DNA of 64,000 nt from Cordilura impudica (lineage: Eukaryota; Arthropoda; Insecta; Diptera; Scathophagidae), in assembly GCA_963682025.1 (NCBI GenBank), contig OY821518.1, positions 221,078,868 to 221,142,867 on the forward strand, read 5' to 3'. Both the position numbers and the translations under genes were made by a program. This document shows, piece by piece, positions 32,576-44,240 of this stretch. How positions within the stretch are numbered: the stretch's first letter is position 1; each line of letters opens with the position of its first letter. The notes below the pieces were generated by a model. That model ran no database searches and was not told where the DNA came from. It saw only the letters and a list, made by a program, of their open reading frames with translations.

Positions 32576-33890
32576 AAATAAATTATAGTATAATATTATA
32601 AAAATCATCTTGTTTATTTTGTTTTACGTTACGTACCTCGTTATCGTAGCGTAACCTCTGCGGTGTATCCATTTAATCAAATTTGCTTATTGTCCTCGAA
32701 TAAAATCCGATTAACAAGTTATCCATCAAATTATTTAATGTGCTATTAACAACATCAGGAGAGCTAAAGGATATATGTGTTAATGGAATAAGGAATATAT
32801 GTAACCTGGTCTACTAAAACGGGACTTAGGTGTCAGCGAATCATTTGCCACTTTTTTGACGATTCAGATAGAGTATACGAATGAGACCCTCTTTCAAATG
32901 ATGTTACTATGTGGAAAAGTTTACTAAAAATTAGGAGAAAGGAGTTTTATTCCATTTAATTTTCTGCTTAGACAAATGTAGTTTATCATCATTGTCATTA
33001 GAACCAACATCATCATCAGACGCGTTATTGTCTTCATCGTTTTCGTGGAAATATTGACTGCACAACGCACTAAACTCCTAAGCAACACTCATTTTTCTGC
33101 AAAAAACCAACAGAAACTATAATATTAACGTGATAAAGAAAAAGAACGCCAGCGCGATAACAATGATAAAATGTGAAAACTAAACGCGATTAACTACGAT
33201 AATATTCCAAGCGGACCCCACATCTAACTCCCTTGAATATAGTTAAATACCACGCAATTTAAATAGAGAGGGACAAATAACGAGAAACTGATGCTACAAG
33301 TTTTTGACTTTAACAACTCTTTTCTCGGTAACTCGATTTTGCACGTATTTCACAATTTTATGAACCTGTCCATCGATTGTTTTAAGGCATGCTTTGCCAC
33401 TCCTAGAGTGCCAAGTCAAGGGGAAATAATTTTGTATTAACTTTTCTTAAGCTTTGTTACACTTGCAGTGATTTTATAGACAAAATTAATAATACGACTT
33501 GACAAATATCAAAAAATAAGCTAAAGGCATTTTGAATAAGAAATATATTTAGAATGACCCAGATTTTTTTTATAGAGCGCTTTAGAGGGTATACATTAGG
33601 GATATTAATTTTTGGCATTTTCGCAATTATCAAAATTTGGTTGGCACAGCTGAATATTACATGGAAGAATGGGAATCATAAGGTTCCGTACCAAGTGAGA
33701 TGAAATTTGGAATTAGGATTTTGTTGGTACTACTATTCAAAGTAATTTTTCAGATCTAAGTAACTCTTTGTTTCAATACCGGGAAATAGAATTCATAACC
33801 TAAATTAAATTTTTATTTTTATCGTTTTTATATCTTTCATACTAGCATGTGATGTATTCAACTTTTATTGATTATGTCCCATATGGGCAA
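32576..33890. other. No gene recognised
   Basis: AT-rich DNA without frames over 60 codons. Acid-rich codon-like runs near 33000-33060 on the minus strand (CATCATCAGACG...) are short and interrupted. Confidence 0.4.
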
Positions 33891-33892
33891 GG

Positions 33893-36000
33893 CCACCGTC
33901 AGTAACGTCACGCTCGTATATGAACATATTTTGGTCAATATCTTTACAAAACACAATTATTTCTGCCAACTTGAGAACGGTATATGAAAGTTGTCGTCAT
34001 AAGTGTTGTTTCATATACAGACAATTTTGCTGTATCGCGTTTTGTTGTGAAGGTATGACCATTTTAAGCCGTCAGTAACGTCTCCGGCTTTTGGAAGTGT
34101 CTTTTTAAGTTACTGAACGTTTGTGTAATAATGAGCGAATTTAAAAGAGTTCATGTTTATTATTGCCCAGTATTTTAAAAAAGGAAGGATGAAAGATGAT
34201 CTTTATCTAAAAGGTGGGCTTAATATTTTATGTTTTAATCACGTAAATGACATAAAAGCAGTGTCAGTAACGTGACACAAAATGTCAGTAATGTCACACG
34301 TACGAATTTCGTTAGGATTTTCTGGTCTTTTTTTTTTCCTGTGTTAATAGAGGGACCCTAAGGCCAAAAAATCATAGTGGAGGAGTTTTAAGATGCAACC
34401 CTGGGGAGATATTAAGACAAAACCACTTTTCGCACTAATCTCATAAAAAAAATTGTAGTAAATCGGGCTTGCCTTTTAGAGCAGATTTTTGTATGATAGA
34501 GTGATAGTTATTTAAATTATCTCTTTAATGGTGTATATAGCTTGAGGGTTGAAATTGGTTCTTGACCAGTTTTGCATCATTAAAATGATAATTTGAAATT
34601 TTTCCCTACTTTTCTGTTTTAGCGGCTATTTAGTACGAAATATGTCGAATTGAATTCTATTTTTCTTTTCTTTTTTGCGAAATATTTGTGAAATTTCTTC
34701 CTAAATGGTGATAAAAATTTTGTGTCAGTATTTTGAACTAAAGCCAGGACACTCTGTAAAATAAAAACACATTACGATCGGAAAATAAAAATGTCTTTAT
34801 TAATTTCAGTCTTGTTAATTATTGCAAAATTAAAGCATCACTTCAGTTGTATTTTTATTTTTAAACATAAATAAACATAAAATATCACCAAAAAAAAAAA
34901 AAAAAATAAAAATTTTAATTGTATCCTTGCTGAGATGTAGTATAAGCTACTGTTTCGTCCCCAATAGTACGGCTTTGGTGCGAAGACGAAATGTCACGAA
35001 TTTTTTTTGCGTTTGCCAAAATTGTGGCCGTATCCGAAATGGTGTTAATTTTGTTAAACTCTTCTTCAGCAACTTCCGCAACTAATATTTGCGATTGTGT
35101 ATGTTGAAACGCCTCAACGAATTCCCGTGCACTGTTTACTATGCAGTGTCATGTGTCTAGTTGGAATCAACATTTTTTCCCCTGTTTCAGCGCATTTATA
35201 TTTCTTTACATGTCCAGCTATAGGCGAAACTTGGGAGATATCGTCGCGTTCGAAAAAATTTCCAATTTCTTTTGGAAGCTGACTGGTGACTGGTTGGTTG
35301 TTGGGCTTAACTTTTGTTACAACACTGATTAAATTTTGTTTTTCAACTTCATCCAAATTCGCAACAATGTGCGTCAATACCGCTGTTTTCTTGCGTGGTG
35401 AAGCCGGAAAAGCACGCGATACCTTTTTCACAGCTTTTCCTAATGTTTGTGAGCACCTGTAGCTTTTCTGAATGATTTCGCTAAGGCTGCAGGATTCGTC
35501 TCAATTTGGGAGCCTTTAGCTGATTGTTTTAATTTATGTCGATATTTTTTGCTTCTTTCGCGGCCAGCAGCACGGCGCATAGAAATCCACTTTCCCAATT
35601 CACTTATTGACATTAGTTTTTCCTCCTCTTTTCTGTTAGACCTCAATTTTTTCATTGATTCGGTCTTTTTCTTTTTGTACTCGTCGTATTTGTTGCTTTC
35701 TTTTAGCTTTTCAACATAACGCTTGTCTCTTTGTGCACCAGGAATCGGAGTCTAGCAATTAAATACCAAATTATTAAGCAAAAAAGTAAAAAAAAAATAA
35801 ATAAAAAAATTCCGTCAGTAACGTCACGCAATTTTTTTTGCAAAAATTTCCTGCTATATGCAAATAAGGCTTCATTTAAACATTGATTATGAAAGTACTT
35901 CAAAAATACTCAACAAAAAAATCAGCTGATCCAACCTCTATTCTAATCAGTTAGTGCATAAAAAAACGTTTTATAAAAATTTGACAGTAACGTCACCATT
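33893..36000. repeat. Six dispersed copies of a TCAGTAACGTCAC-like motif
   Basis: The motif appears near 33899 (CGTCAGTAACGTCACGC), 34073 (CGTCAGTAACGTCTCC), 34264 (TGTCAGTAACGTGACAC), 34286 (TGTCAGTAATGTCACAC), 35814 (CGTCAGTAACGTCACGC) and 35987 (GACAGTAACGTCACC). The complement contains TGACGTTA, a CRE/ATF half-site-like string. Two copies lie in the intron of the adjacent spliced locus and four beyond its 3' end. Confidence 0.75.
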
Positions 36001-36162
36001 TATTTGATTACATTAAACCGTAATTGGTCCAAAAGCCAAGCTTTGTATACAAATTTGCTTGCTAATCAATAGTTTGATTTAAATTCTATCAAAAAAAAAG
36101 TAATAATCTGCCTAAAGTACAAAAAAAAAAATAACAACAAAATTTACCTTTTTCGCCGACAT
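34915..36162 (-). pseudogene. Spliced gene-like locus of unknown family, frameshifted
   Basis: ATG at 36162 opens a five-codon exon (MSAKK, 36162-36148) followed by a GTAAAT donor. A TTAATTGCTAG acceptor joins in phase at 35751 to TPIPGAQRDKRYVEK. The body is very basic and helical (KKKKTESMKKLRSNRKEEEK; RRAAGRERSKKYRHKLKQ), then FPASPRKKTAVLTHI, then SQLPKEIGNFFERDDIS, then an acidic/Ser-Thr tail ending TTSQQGYN and TAA at 34917-34915. One-base slips near 35440 and 35120 break the frame. I do not recognise the family; the block order (basic region, SPRKK, FxxRDDIS) looks like that of an uncharacterised repeated protein, possibly carried by a transposon. The promoter side abuts the inverted repeat at 36178. 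Confidence 0.5.
35752..36147 (-). other. Predicted intron, 396 bp
   Basis: GT at 36147-36146 and AG at 35753-35752 on the minus strand, phase 0. It contains two of the six TCAGTAACGTCAC-like motifs. Confidence 0.45.
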
Positions 36163-36177
36163 TGGTATATTTTCCAA

Positions 36178-36288
36178 CTATTGTTCTTAGAAAATTTTCT
36201 CCCAAATAGTTTAAATAGCTATTTCTTCAATATTTCGGAAAAAAATACTTTAAAAAAAATTTTTAGACTTTTTTTTTGCTAAATCAAG
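36178..36288 (+). repeat. Outer inverted repeat, left arm
   Basis: CTATTGTTCTTAGAAAATTT... matches the reverse complement of 42165-42275 over about 110 bp with few differences and one small indel. The arm is followed directly by (GTCC)n copy B. Confidence 0.85.
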
Positions 36289-36293
36289 TATAA

Positions 36294-37086
36294 CAAGTTA
36301 GAAAATTATAGTCGGTCTAGACCGACTATACGATACCCTCAGCGTTTAGAGACCCTATCTCTCAGGCCCAACTAACTGGATATAGAAAATAAGCATAAAC
36401 CAAATTTGAGTGGGATTTTTATTAATTTTTTCGGCTGCAGATATGAAAAAGTTCATATCGGATGCTATATCTATATGGGGACTATGCCCAAAAATGGACC
36501 GATCCTGACCATATTTGGTAAAGTCTCCTGTATTTTGCAAAAATATATACAAACAAAATTTGAGAAGAAGCAGTGCAATATTTTTGTTTTTTGATAGATT
36601 TAAGTGAAGATCGGGAAGCAGCTCTATATGGGGCCTATGACTAAGAGCTGTCCAATAGGGATCATTTTTTGACTAATGATTAATGGATGTAATATATACA
36701 TACAAACCCATTTTGACTAAGATTTGTATGATAATTTGGACCTTATGGCAATATATGTTGATTTCAAAGGGTTCATTTGTATGGGGGCTAGGTCTCAACA
36801 TGGACCGATTCTCACCAATTTCAATAGCGTTCATCCCATGGCCGACAAAAGATCAACCACCAAATTTCGTCAAAATATATTCATATTTGCGACCTGCAGT
36901 TTGATTACAAGCTTTACATGGACACACAGACGGACGGACGGACGGACATCGTTAAATCGAATCAGATAGTGATACTGATTCGATCGGTATAATTAAAGAT
37001 GGGTGTAGGTCAAATATTTTTGGTTGTTACAAACAGCAGCACAAAGTCATTATACCCAAACCACATAGTGGTATAGGGTATAAAAA
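36294..37086 (+). mobile_element. (GTCC)n element, copy B, full length
   Basis: Starts CAAGTTAGAAAATTATAGTC and ends GTATAGGGTATAAAAAT, with four CGGA units. This is the uninterrupted version of the site where the Helitron landed in copy A. Confidence 0.85.
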
Positions 37087-37160
37087 TAGTTATGATATAA
37101 ATGGATCTAATGTAGCTAAGATTAAATTTTATTAAATTATTTATCTTTTTATTTTTAATA

Positions 37161-37510
37161 TTTTTATACCCTATACCACTATGTGGTTTGGGTATAATGA
37201 CTTTGTGCTGCTGTTTGTAACAACCAAAAATATTTGACCTAGACCCATCTTTAATTATACCGATCGAATCAGAATCACTTTCTGAGTTGATTTAACAAGG
37301 TCCATTTTTGGACCTAGTCCCTTTATAGATATAGCATCCGATATGAACTTTTTCATATCTGCAGCCAAAAAAATTAATAAAAATCCCAATGAAATTTGGT
37401 TTTTGCTTATTTTCAATGTCCAGTTAGTTGGGCCTAAGAGATAGGGTTTCTAAATGCATGGTATAGGGTATCGTATACCCCGTCTAGACCGACTATAATT
37501 TTCTTACTTG
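37161..37510 (-). mobile_element. (GTCC)n element, copy C, internal deletion
   Basis: Both termini are present but the middle is missing: TTGATTTAACAA jumps to GGTCCATTTTTGGACC, removing the tetranucleotide tract and two monomers. Length is 350 bp. Confidence 0.85.
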
Positions 37511-37718
37511 TTTTTTATTGTTTTTTGGTAAATGGTTGCATACGTTTTTATTACTTCAAATAATTTTATATATCTTTTCGAAGAAGGTATAATTATAAGT
37601 TAATGGTGTATGAAATATTTACCTAATGAGTTTCAACTGATCATAAAATTGCCCGAAACTCTGATGCTGATTTTATACAAAAAAAAAAACAGGTAAAAAG
37701 CCAATGCCTAAGATATTT
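37511..37718 (+). repeat. Inner inverted repeat, left arm
   Basis: GGTTGCATACGTTTTTATTA and following about 180 bp match the reverse complement of 40752-40980, including CAACTGATCATAAAATTGCC and the ACAGGTAAAA inner end. The left arm lacks about 30 bp found in the right one. Confidence 0.85.
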
Positions 37719-37761
37719 TCATTATTAAATAACAAATATAACTAAATTTTTTTTAATGAGT

Positions 37762-38526
37762 ATTTATACCCTATAACACTATGTGGTTTGGGTATAATGA
37801 CTTTGTGCTGCTGTTTGTAACAACCAAAACTATTTGACCTAGACCCATCTTTAATTATACCGATCGAATCAGAATCGCTTTCTGAGTTGATTTAACAATG
37901 TCCGTCCGTCCGTCCGTCTGTGTGTCCATGTCAACCTTGTAATCAAACTGCAGGTCGCAAATATGAATATATTTTGATGAAATTTGGTATATAAACTTCT
38001 GTCGGCCATGGGATGAACGCTATTGAAATCGGTGAGAATCGGTCCATGCTCAGACCTAGCACCCATACAAATCACCCCTATGAAATCGACATGAATTGTC
38101 ATAAGATCCAAATTGTCACATAGATCTTACTCAAATTGAGTTTATATGCGTTCATTACATCCATTAATGAGTAGTCCAAAAATGATCCCTTTAGCCCCAT
38201 ATAGAGCTGCTTCCCGATCTTCACTTAAATCAATTAAAAAACAAAAATATTGCACTGATTCTTCCCAAATTTTGTTTCTATATATTTTTGCAAAATACAA
38301 GAGACTTTACCAAACATGATCAGGATCGGTCCATTTTCGGACCTAGTCCCCATATAAATATAGCATCCGATATGAACTTTTTCATATCTGCAGCCAAAAA
38401 AATTAATAACAATGGTTTGTGCTTATTTTCTATATCCAATTAGTTGGACCGAAGAGATAGGGTTTCTAAACGCATGGTATAGGGTATCGTATAGTCGGTC
38501 TAGACCGACTATAATTTTCTTACTTG
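37762..38526 (-). mobile_element. (GTCC)n element, copy D, full length
   Basis: Four GTCC units followed by GTCT. It lies between the inner inverted repeat and the end of the transposase frame at 38583. Confidence 0.85.
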
Positions 38527-38582
38527 TTTTTTATTTGTTTTATAATAGGCTTAAAATTACATAACAATTGTCTGCTTTTTTA

Positions 38583-40598
38583 CTAGTTATTTTCTACAAA
38601 ACAATCAGAAATATCAAAAGATAAAAGATGTTTTATATCCATAGCTTCGGAATCATCATTTTCTATTTCAAGACTTATTTTTGGTAACCATTTTGTTCCT
38701 ATGGAGTATATTACTGGATCTGATGATATCAATAAATATTCCATTAAATCGGAATTTTGGGCTTCTTTGCTACATTTTCTTGTATTAAAAACTCTAAAGT
38801 GTTTGACATCTCTGTTTCTTGCTTCTTGTGCTTCTTCAGTCAGTTCTCCCAAGGGCAGGATGCTATTTTGTATTATTTCTTTCCCATGAGCTAATACTTT
38901 GTGTACAGTTGGTGTTATTGGCCTCCAAGGATAAAAGTTCATTATTAATTCCTTAGTTCCACTAGCATATATTTTCAATTTCTCCGCATTAATTTGTTGT
39001 TTACTATTAATGACAGCTAATATTACTTTAAACCGTGCGATTAAAGGCGTGTCAATGCCAGTAATCAAAGAAGTAGTTTCGGGATCTTCAAAGAAACGTC
39101 TTGCTGTATTACCATCATTTGAACTTCCATAGCCACAAAGAGGCTTATCGATAATTAGACCAAGTTGCATTTTAAAGTCATCCTGAATTCTTTTCTTCTC
39201 AGTTTTTCGTATGGCGTGTAGATCGGTATTATTTTTAACTGGTATAGTTTCTTGTCCTGGAATTTGCCGGTATTTTAGATCATATGCGAGATGCAAGCAA
39301 TATTCCATAAATCGTATTCTTGCATGAAGTGGTGACATTCCAAATTTTAAAGCATTTTCATTAATAGGAATTTCATAACAACTGTTACGAAGTTCTGAAC
39401 TTTTCTTTCCACATATATTACATTTCCAAGTAGATGTTATATCTGTAACGGCACTGGCTACTTTCCCATCAATCATTGTAAAAAGTGGTTGAAATAACAC
39501 TTTAATGACACTTCCAGATATTTCCACTAAAACTGGAGACAATCTCGAAATTTCCTGATTTATTGAACTCACTAAGGTTTGTGTTATAATTTTGTCTTCC
39601 TTTGTGTACTCAAAAGCGGATTGGCCGACATAGAAACTTAGATCCGGGTGTTAAATTACTCCATATGTCCTGATATTCTCTCTCACTAGAAGAAGAACTT
39701 CTCTTATTATATAGCCTCATTTTTAATGGTACTAATGATGTTATAAAAATTGTTGAAAAATCTATTTCCGTATTGCTTCCACTTGGTTGTCTATACTCAG
39801 AAAATCCAGATGTTCCATCGCATCCCCATTTACATATTAACGTAAGTTCTGAATTGTTGCATATTTCTATTTCTTCTTGGCTAAATGTGGATACTATTCT
39901 AGATGCAGTGTTTTCAAGCAGTTCCGCTAATCTAAAATTTGCACTTTCAGTATTGGATTTCACATTAGATGGTATAATTTTATTTTTTGTTTCCTTTATG
40001 GCTCTGCTGGTAGGAAAAATATCAAATCCTTTTTCTTTGAGAGCTTTTCTCAAAATACCATATTTATTTCTTGTCAATCCCAAATTTAAAATAAGAGCTA
40101 ACGCATCCTCTTCTGTAAATGATGTTGACGATTTTGGCGTTGAAATACTTTGCACCATACGCTTCAACCGCTTAGGAGATGCAGTTGGTAACACATCTAC
40201 AATTTAGCAGCTTCCTTTGGTTGCGTACGTGTCAAGGCTGATTTAAAAGAATCCTTAATTTCATTAGGCGAATGGTTACTAATGATTTCTTCTTGTTTTT
40301 TCTTTTTTGTCCTTGATTGAACATTTTCGTAGTCCTTTTTAGGTCGACCAAATGCCTTTTTCTCAATTTGTACTATGAGGCCCGTTTTCAACCATTCTTC
40401 ATTTTTAGTCATAAACTTTGATTTTGATAAACCCGATTGGCTAAATCTTCTTTCGTAAGCTTTGTAAAAATTTTCAACATCTTCAGATCTCACATTTAAA
40501 TCATAAGTGTTGTTAATTGTATAGAATAATTTCGAGACTTTTTCCGAAGTGATGAATGAATAGTAGAATCGGAAGGATTTTCCCAAATAACTTTGCAA
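38583..40598 (-). pseudogene. Transib/RAG1-like transposase, nearly intact
   Basis: Three consecutive frames (40598-40197, 40194-39610, 39572-38583; about 656 residues together) are separated by only two one-base slips, near 40197 and in a T-run near 39618. Landmarks equivalent to the RAG1 core: WGCDGTSG (Asp codon 39819-39817, first catalytic Asp), MIDGK (39470-39468, second Asp), WKCNICGK (zinc cysteines), VHKVLAH (zinc histidines) and LTEEAQEARNR (catalytic Glu region), followed by FRVFNTRKCSK and LLISSDP. An N-terminal GRPKKD basic motif lies near 40350. This protein would bind the transposon ends and perform nick-hairpin DNA cleavage, by analogy with Transib and RAG1. Terminal CAC-type ends were not found; ~200-bp inverted repeats flank it instead. 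Confidence 0.85.
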
Positions 40599-40751
40599 AT
40601 TGAATAATACTTTAATGTAACCTCCATGATAGATTATACGTAAGTGATCTTAATAAACAAGAAACTCATGGTTATATACTGAAAATACTTTTTGAAAGGT
40701 AATATATCGGGCAGGTACTTCAACCAATACTTACATTTTGTTTTAGTGAAT

Positions 40752-40980
40752 CTAAGGATTTGGCTTTTACCTGTTTTTTTTTTGCATAAAAAGGTATTGT
40801 GAATTATAGATATTTTGCAATAGGTATCAGAGTTTCGGGCAATTTTATGATCAGTTGCAACGCATTAGGTAAATATTTCATATACCATTAACTTATAATT
40901 ATACCTTCTTTGAAAAGATATATAAAATATTTGAAGTAATAAAAACGTATGCAACCCTTTACCAAGAAACAATAAAAAAA
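40752..40980 (-). repeat. Inner inverted repeat, right arm
   Basis: Reverse complement of 37511-37718 with a roughly 30-bp longer interior. With its partner it brackets the transposase at 38583-40598. Confidence 0.85.
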
Positions 40981-41049
40981 TATGTCATTCACTATGTAAA
41001 TGACCATTTATATGAACAAATAGAGAAATAGCAAAATTTTTGCCTGTTG

Positions 41050-42030
41050 GTTGATTTCTAATTGCGATAACATTGAAAATTTTTTTATGAGCCATTGGTC
41101 CTGATCCAATTCTATTTGATTATAACTTTAATTAAATCAATTTGTTTCGAAATAGGCAAATAATGTGGATGCCTTCTGTATAAATTTTGGGAGAAAATGC
41201 GCTTTAAATCTCTTTGGCAATTATATTTAATTTTTTTAAGCTTTTGCACATTTTCTGAGACAACAAATTTCCGATTTCTGGTTTCAAATTCTTTCGAATG
41301 CATTCCGGTTTTGACATTAATCGTGGTCATAAATTCATTAATGTAATAATCAATTTCTTCCGTTGACATCTTTCTATTATCAGGGAGAAGAGGTTCAATA
41401 ATGAATAACTTACATCAATTTTAAAAGCATTGTTGAGAGAATTGAAAAGAAAATTAAAATCGGAAAATAAAATTCGAATTTTTAAAAGAATATGGTCCGA
41501 AAAAGTAGGAAGTCTGAAAGTTTTGAAACTTTTATCGATATTATTAATGACATCTGTACTACTATAAGATGATCCAAATGAGAGGATCCGTTTGGATAAG
41601 TGGGATATGGATAAGTTGAAGCCAATTTGATAACACTTCACCATTAAAGTTGTTTACAGAATCTCGCCAATCTATTTTCTTTGCATTGAGATCACCACCC
41701 AAAACTAATCCTTCATAATTTCTCGAAAAATCTAAAACCGATGAAAGACCACCACAAATAACTTGACGGATAGAGTTACTAGGAAAATAAATATGTAGAG
41801 TCACAAATGATTTAACTATTTCTGCCATTAATAGAGATATTTAATTAGGAATATCAATTTTTAAATAGGAATATGATTTTCTGAGGGCAATACCAACACC
41901 TAAAGAACTTTCATCCCTTAGATGCAGTTCCTGTAAAAAGGCTATGTCAATTTTACACTGATCGAGTAATAAGTTAAGTTCAATTTGCCTACTAATATTA
42001 ACAAATTTACGGGCCATATACATTTTGGAT
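41050..42030 (-). pseudogene. LINE endonuclease remnant (third LINE)
   Basis: Read right to left in broken frames: QIELNLLLDQCKIDIAFLQE (endonuclease start), GVGIALRKSYSYLKIDI, then LVLGGDLNAKKIDWRDS (G-G-D-L-N-A-K active site), then ISHLSKRILSF and FRLPTFSDHILLKI (D-H motif), then a linker to 41112. The RT is absent. It separates the inner and outer right inverted-repeat arms, so it may have inserted after they formed. Confidence 0.72.
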
Positions 42031-42164
42031 ATCTTTCACTATACTCATACACTCATTTTTGGCATGTTCTTTTGACAGACCAAAAAGCTCTTAAAGGAAA
42101 AATCCTAAGCTTTCTTATGAGCACAAAAATGCCCTTTTTGAAAAAAAGGCAAAAAATGTTTTTA

Positions 42165-42275
42165 TTTAGCAAAAAAAAAGTCTAAATTTTTGTTTTTTTT
42201 TTAAGTATTTTTTTCCGAAATGTTGAAGAAATAGCTATGTTAACTATTTGGGAGAAAATTTTCTAAGAACAATAG
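42165..42275 (-). repeat. Outer inverted repeat, right arm
   Basis: Partner of 36178-36288, ending GAACAATAG at 42275. I found no matching target duplication just outside either arm. Confidence 0.85.
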
Positions 42276-42695
42276 GTAATAAGTTACATGGATGAGAAAA
42301 ACACCTGTTTGGCCAAAATGTCAAATTTTGATCCCCTCTAACTCAGAGAGAACTTGACCGATCTTGTTGAAAAATTGTGCCTAAACTACCATCCAATAGG
42401 ACTAACCTTGGTGCAAATTTCATACCGATCGGAAGACATCGGTTTCAAAAGTTGGTGCACTTGACATGAAACCCCCATGTATGTATGTATATTAGTTCGG
42501 CCACATAAGTGACAAAAAATAAAATAATAAAATAAAATTGAAAATAGAAAAAAATGTATATTCATATATAATTATATACATACATACATACATACATACA
42601 TATGTGTGAATAATACTAACCAAATTAAATTATATATCAATATAGTTAAAAAAAAACTGAAAAAAAAACAGCAACAATACAATTAGCAAATAAAC
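42276..42695. other. Non-coding with (ATAC)n microsatellite
   Basis: A tract of CATA repeats lies at about 42577-42600. The stretch 42330-42480 (CCGATCTTGTTGAAA..., CATACCGATCGGAAGACATC) reads like part of a dispersed repeat but no second copy was seen in the window. Confidence 0.45.
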
Positions 42696-43456
42696 TTTTT
42701 ATACCCTATACCACTAAGTGGTTTGGGTATAATGAATTTGTGCTGCTGTTTGTAACAACCAAAAATATTTGACTTAGACCCCTCTTTAATTATACCGATC
42801 GAATCAGAATCACTTTCTGAGTTGATTTAACAATGTCCGTCCGTCCGTCCGTCCGACTGTGTGTCCATGTAAACCTTTTAATCAAACTGCAGGTCGCAAA
42901 TATGAATATATTTTGATGAAATTTGGTATATAAGCTTTTGTCGGCCGTGGGATGAACGCTATTGAAATTGGTGTGAATCGGTCCATGTTCAGACCTAGCC
43001 CCCATACAAATTACCCCTATGAAATGGACACAAATTGCCATAAGATCCAAATTGTCATATAGATTTTACTCAAATTGGGTTTTGTATGCGTTCATTACGT
43101 CCATTAATGAGTAGTCCAAAAATGATCCTTTGGCCCATATAGAGCTGCTTCCCGACCTTCACTTAAATCTATTAAAAAACAAAAATATTGCACTGAATCT
43201 TCTCAGATTTTGTTTGTATATATTTTTGCAAAATACAAGAGACTTTACTAAACATGATCAGGATCGGTCCATTTTTGGACCTAGTCCCCATATAGATATA
43301 GCTAGATATGAACTTTTTCATATCTGCAGCCAAAAAAATTAATAAAAATCCCACTCAAATTTGGTTTTTGCTTATTTTCTATGTTCAGTTAGTTGGGCGT
43401 AAGAGATAGGGTTTCTATAGGGTTTCGGTATAAACCGACTATAATTTTCTTACTTG
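42696..43456 (-). mobile_element. (GTCC)n element, copy E
   Basis: Five GTCC units. The terminal palindrome side is degraded to ...TATAAACCGACTATAATTTT. Confidence 0.85.
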
Positions 43457-44240
43457 TTATTATTGGAATTGTTTTGTATTTCCTTGTTGCTGACCATTGA
43501 ATTCTATTATTATTTAAATAAAAGTAAAAAGAAAAATATAGTTAGTTGGAAGTGGTTGGTTAGTCTTAAGTGGTGACTTTAATTAAATGTTACAATTAAG
43601 TAATATAAATTAATAACAAAATAAAAAACTTTAATTGTAAAAAATATCCTAAAACACCTAAAACATATTATAATAAATAATTTACATAAATAAAGGTTGT
43701 AATATAAAATATAAAAATCCCTTTTGTAACAATTTCTTTACACATAAACTCGAATTACGTCAGTAATATTTAAAAGAAAAATATTCTGAAATTTCATTAT
43801 GGTAAACAAATAATTTATACAAATTAAAATGAAATATAGAGACAATGATGTCTAATTGACTTTAACTTTTACCTAAACTAAAACTCTTGATTGTTAGGGT
43901 TTCATTTAATAGAAAGTGGATCTGTAGGAAACATAGGTTGGGAAGGGCAATAAGAGACACTACATCTTGTCTCCTATAACTTATAGTAAACAAAGTATTT
44001 ATCGTAGTTTCTGGTTTCCTCGTTTAGTATTAGCATGTCGAAATTTTTTTGTAATGCGGACGTCCCTGGATAATTTGGCAAAGATCTCACTCCCCTATCC
44101 CGTCGAAAACTAGCCATTGCCAGTACGTGCACTCGCCAATAGTCCAGAGGCCTTGCGTTAAGTCCCGTTCATTACAGAATGTGTCTTTTTATAAAAGTTT
44201 TTTAGTTTTTTTGAGCAAAACATTTTGAGCTTTTGTTGTA
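43457..44240. other. No feature recognised
   Basis: AT-rich. A short more GC-balanced patch at 44030-44170 shows no frame or RNA structure I can support. Confidence 0.4.

Noticed and set aside
40987..41000. CACTATG string as a possible Transib terminus near the second transposase
   Set aside because: It points away from the transposase and has no partner or target duplication on the other side.
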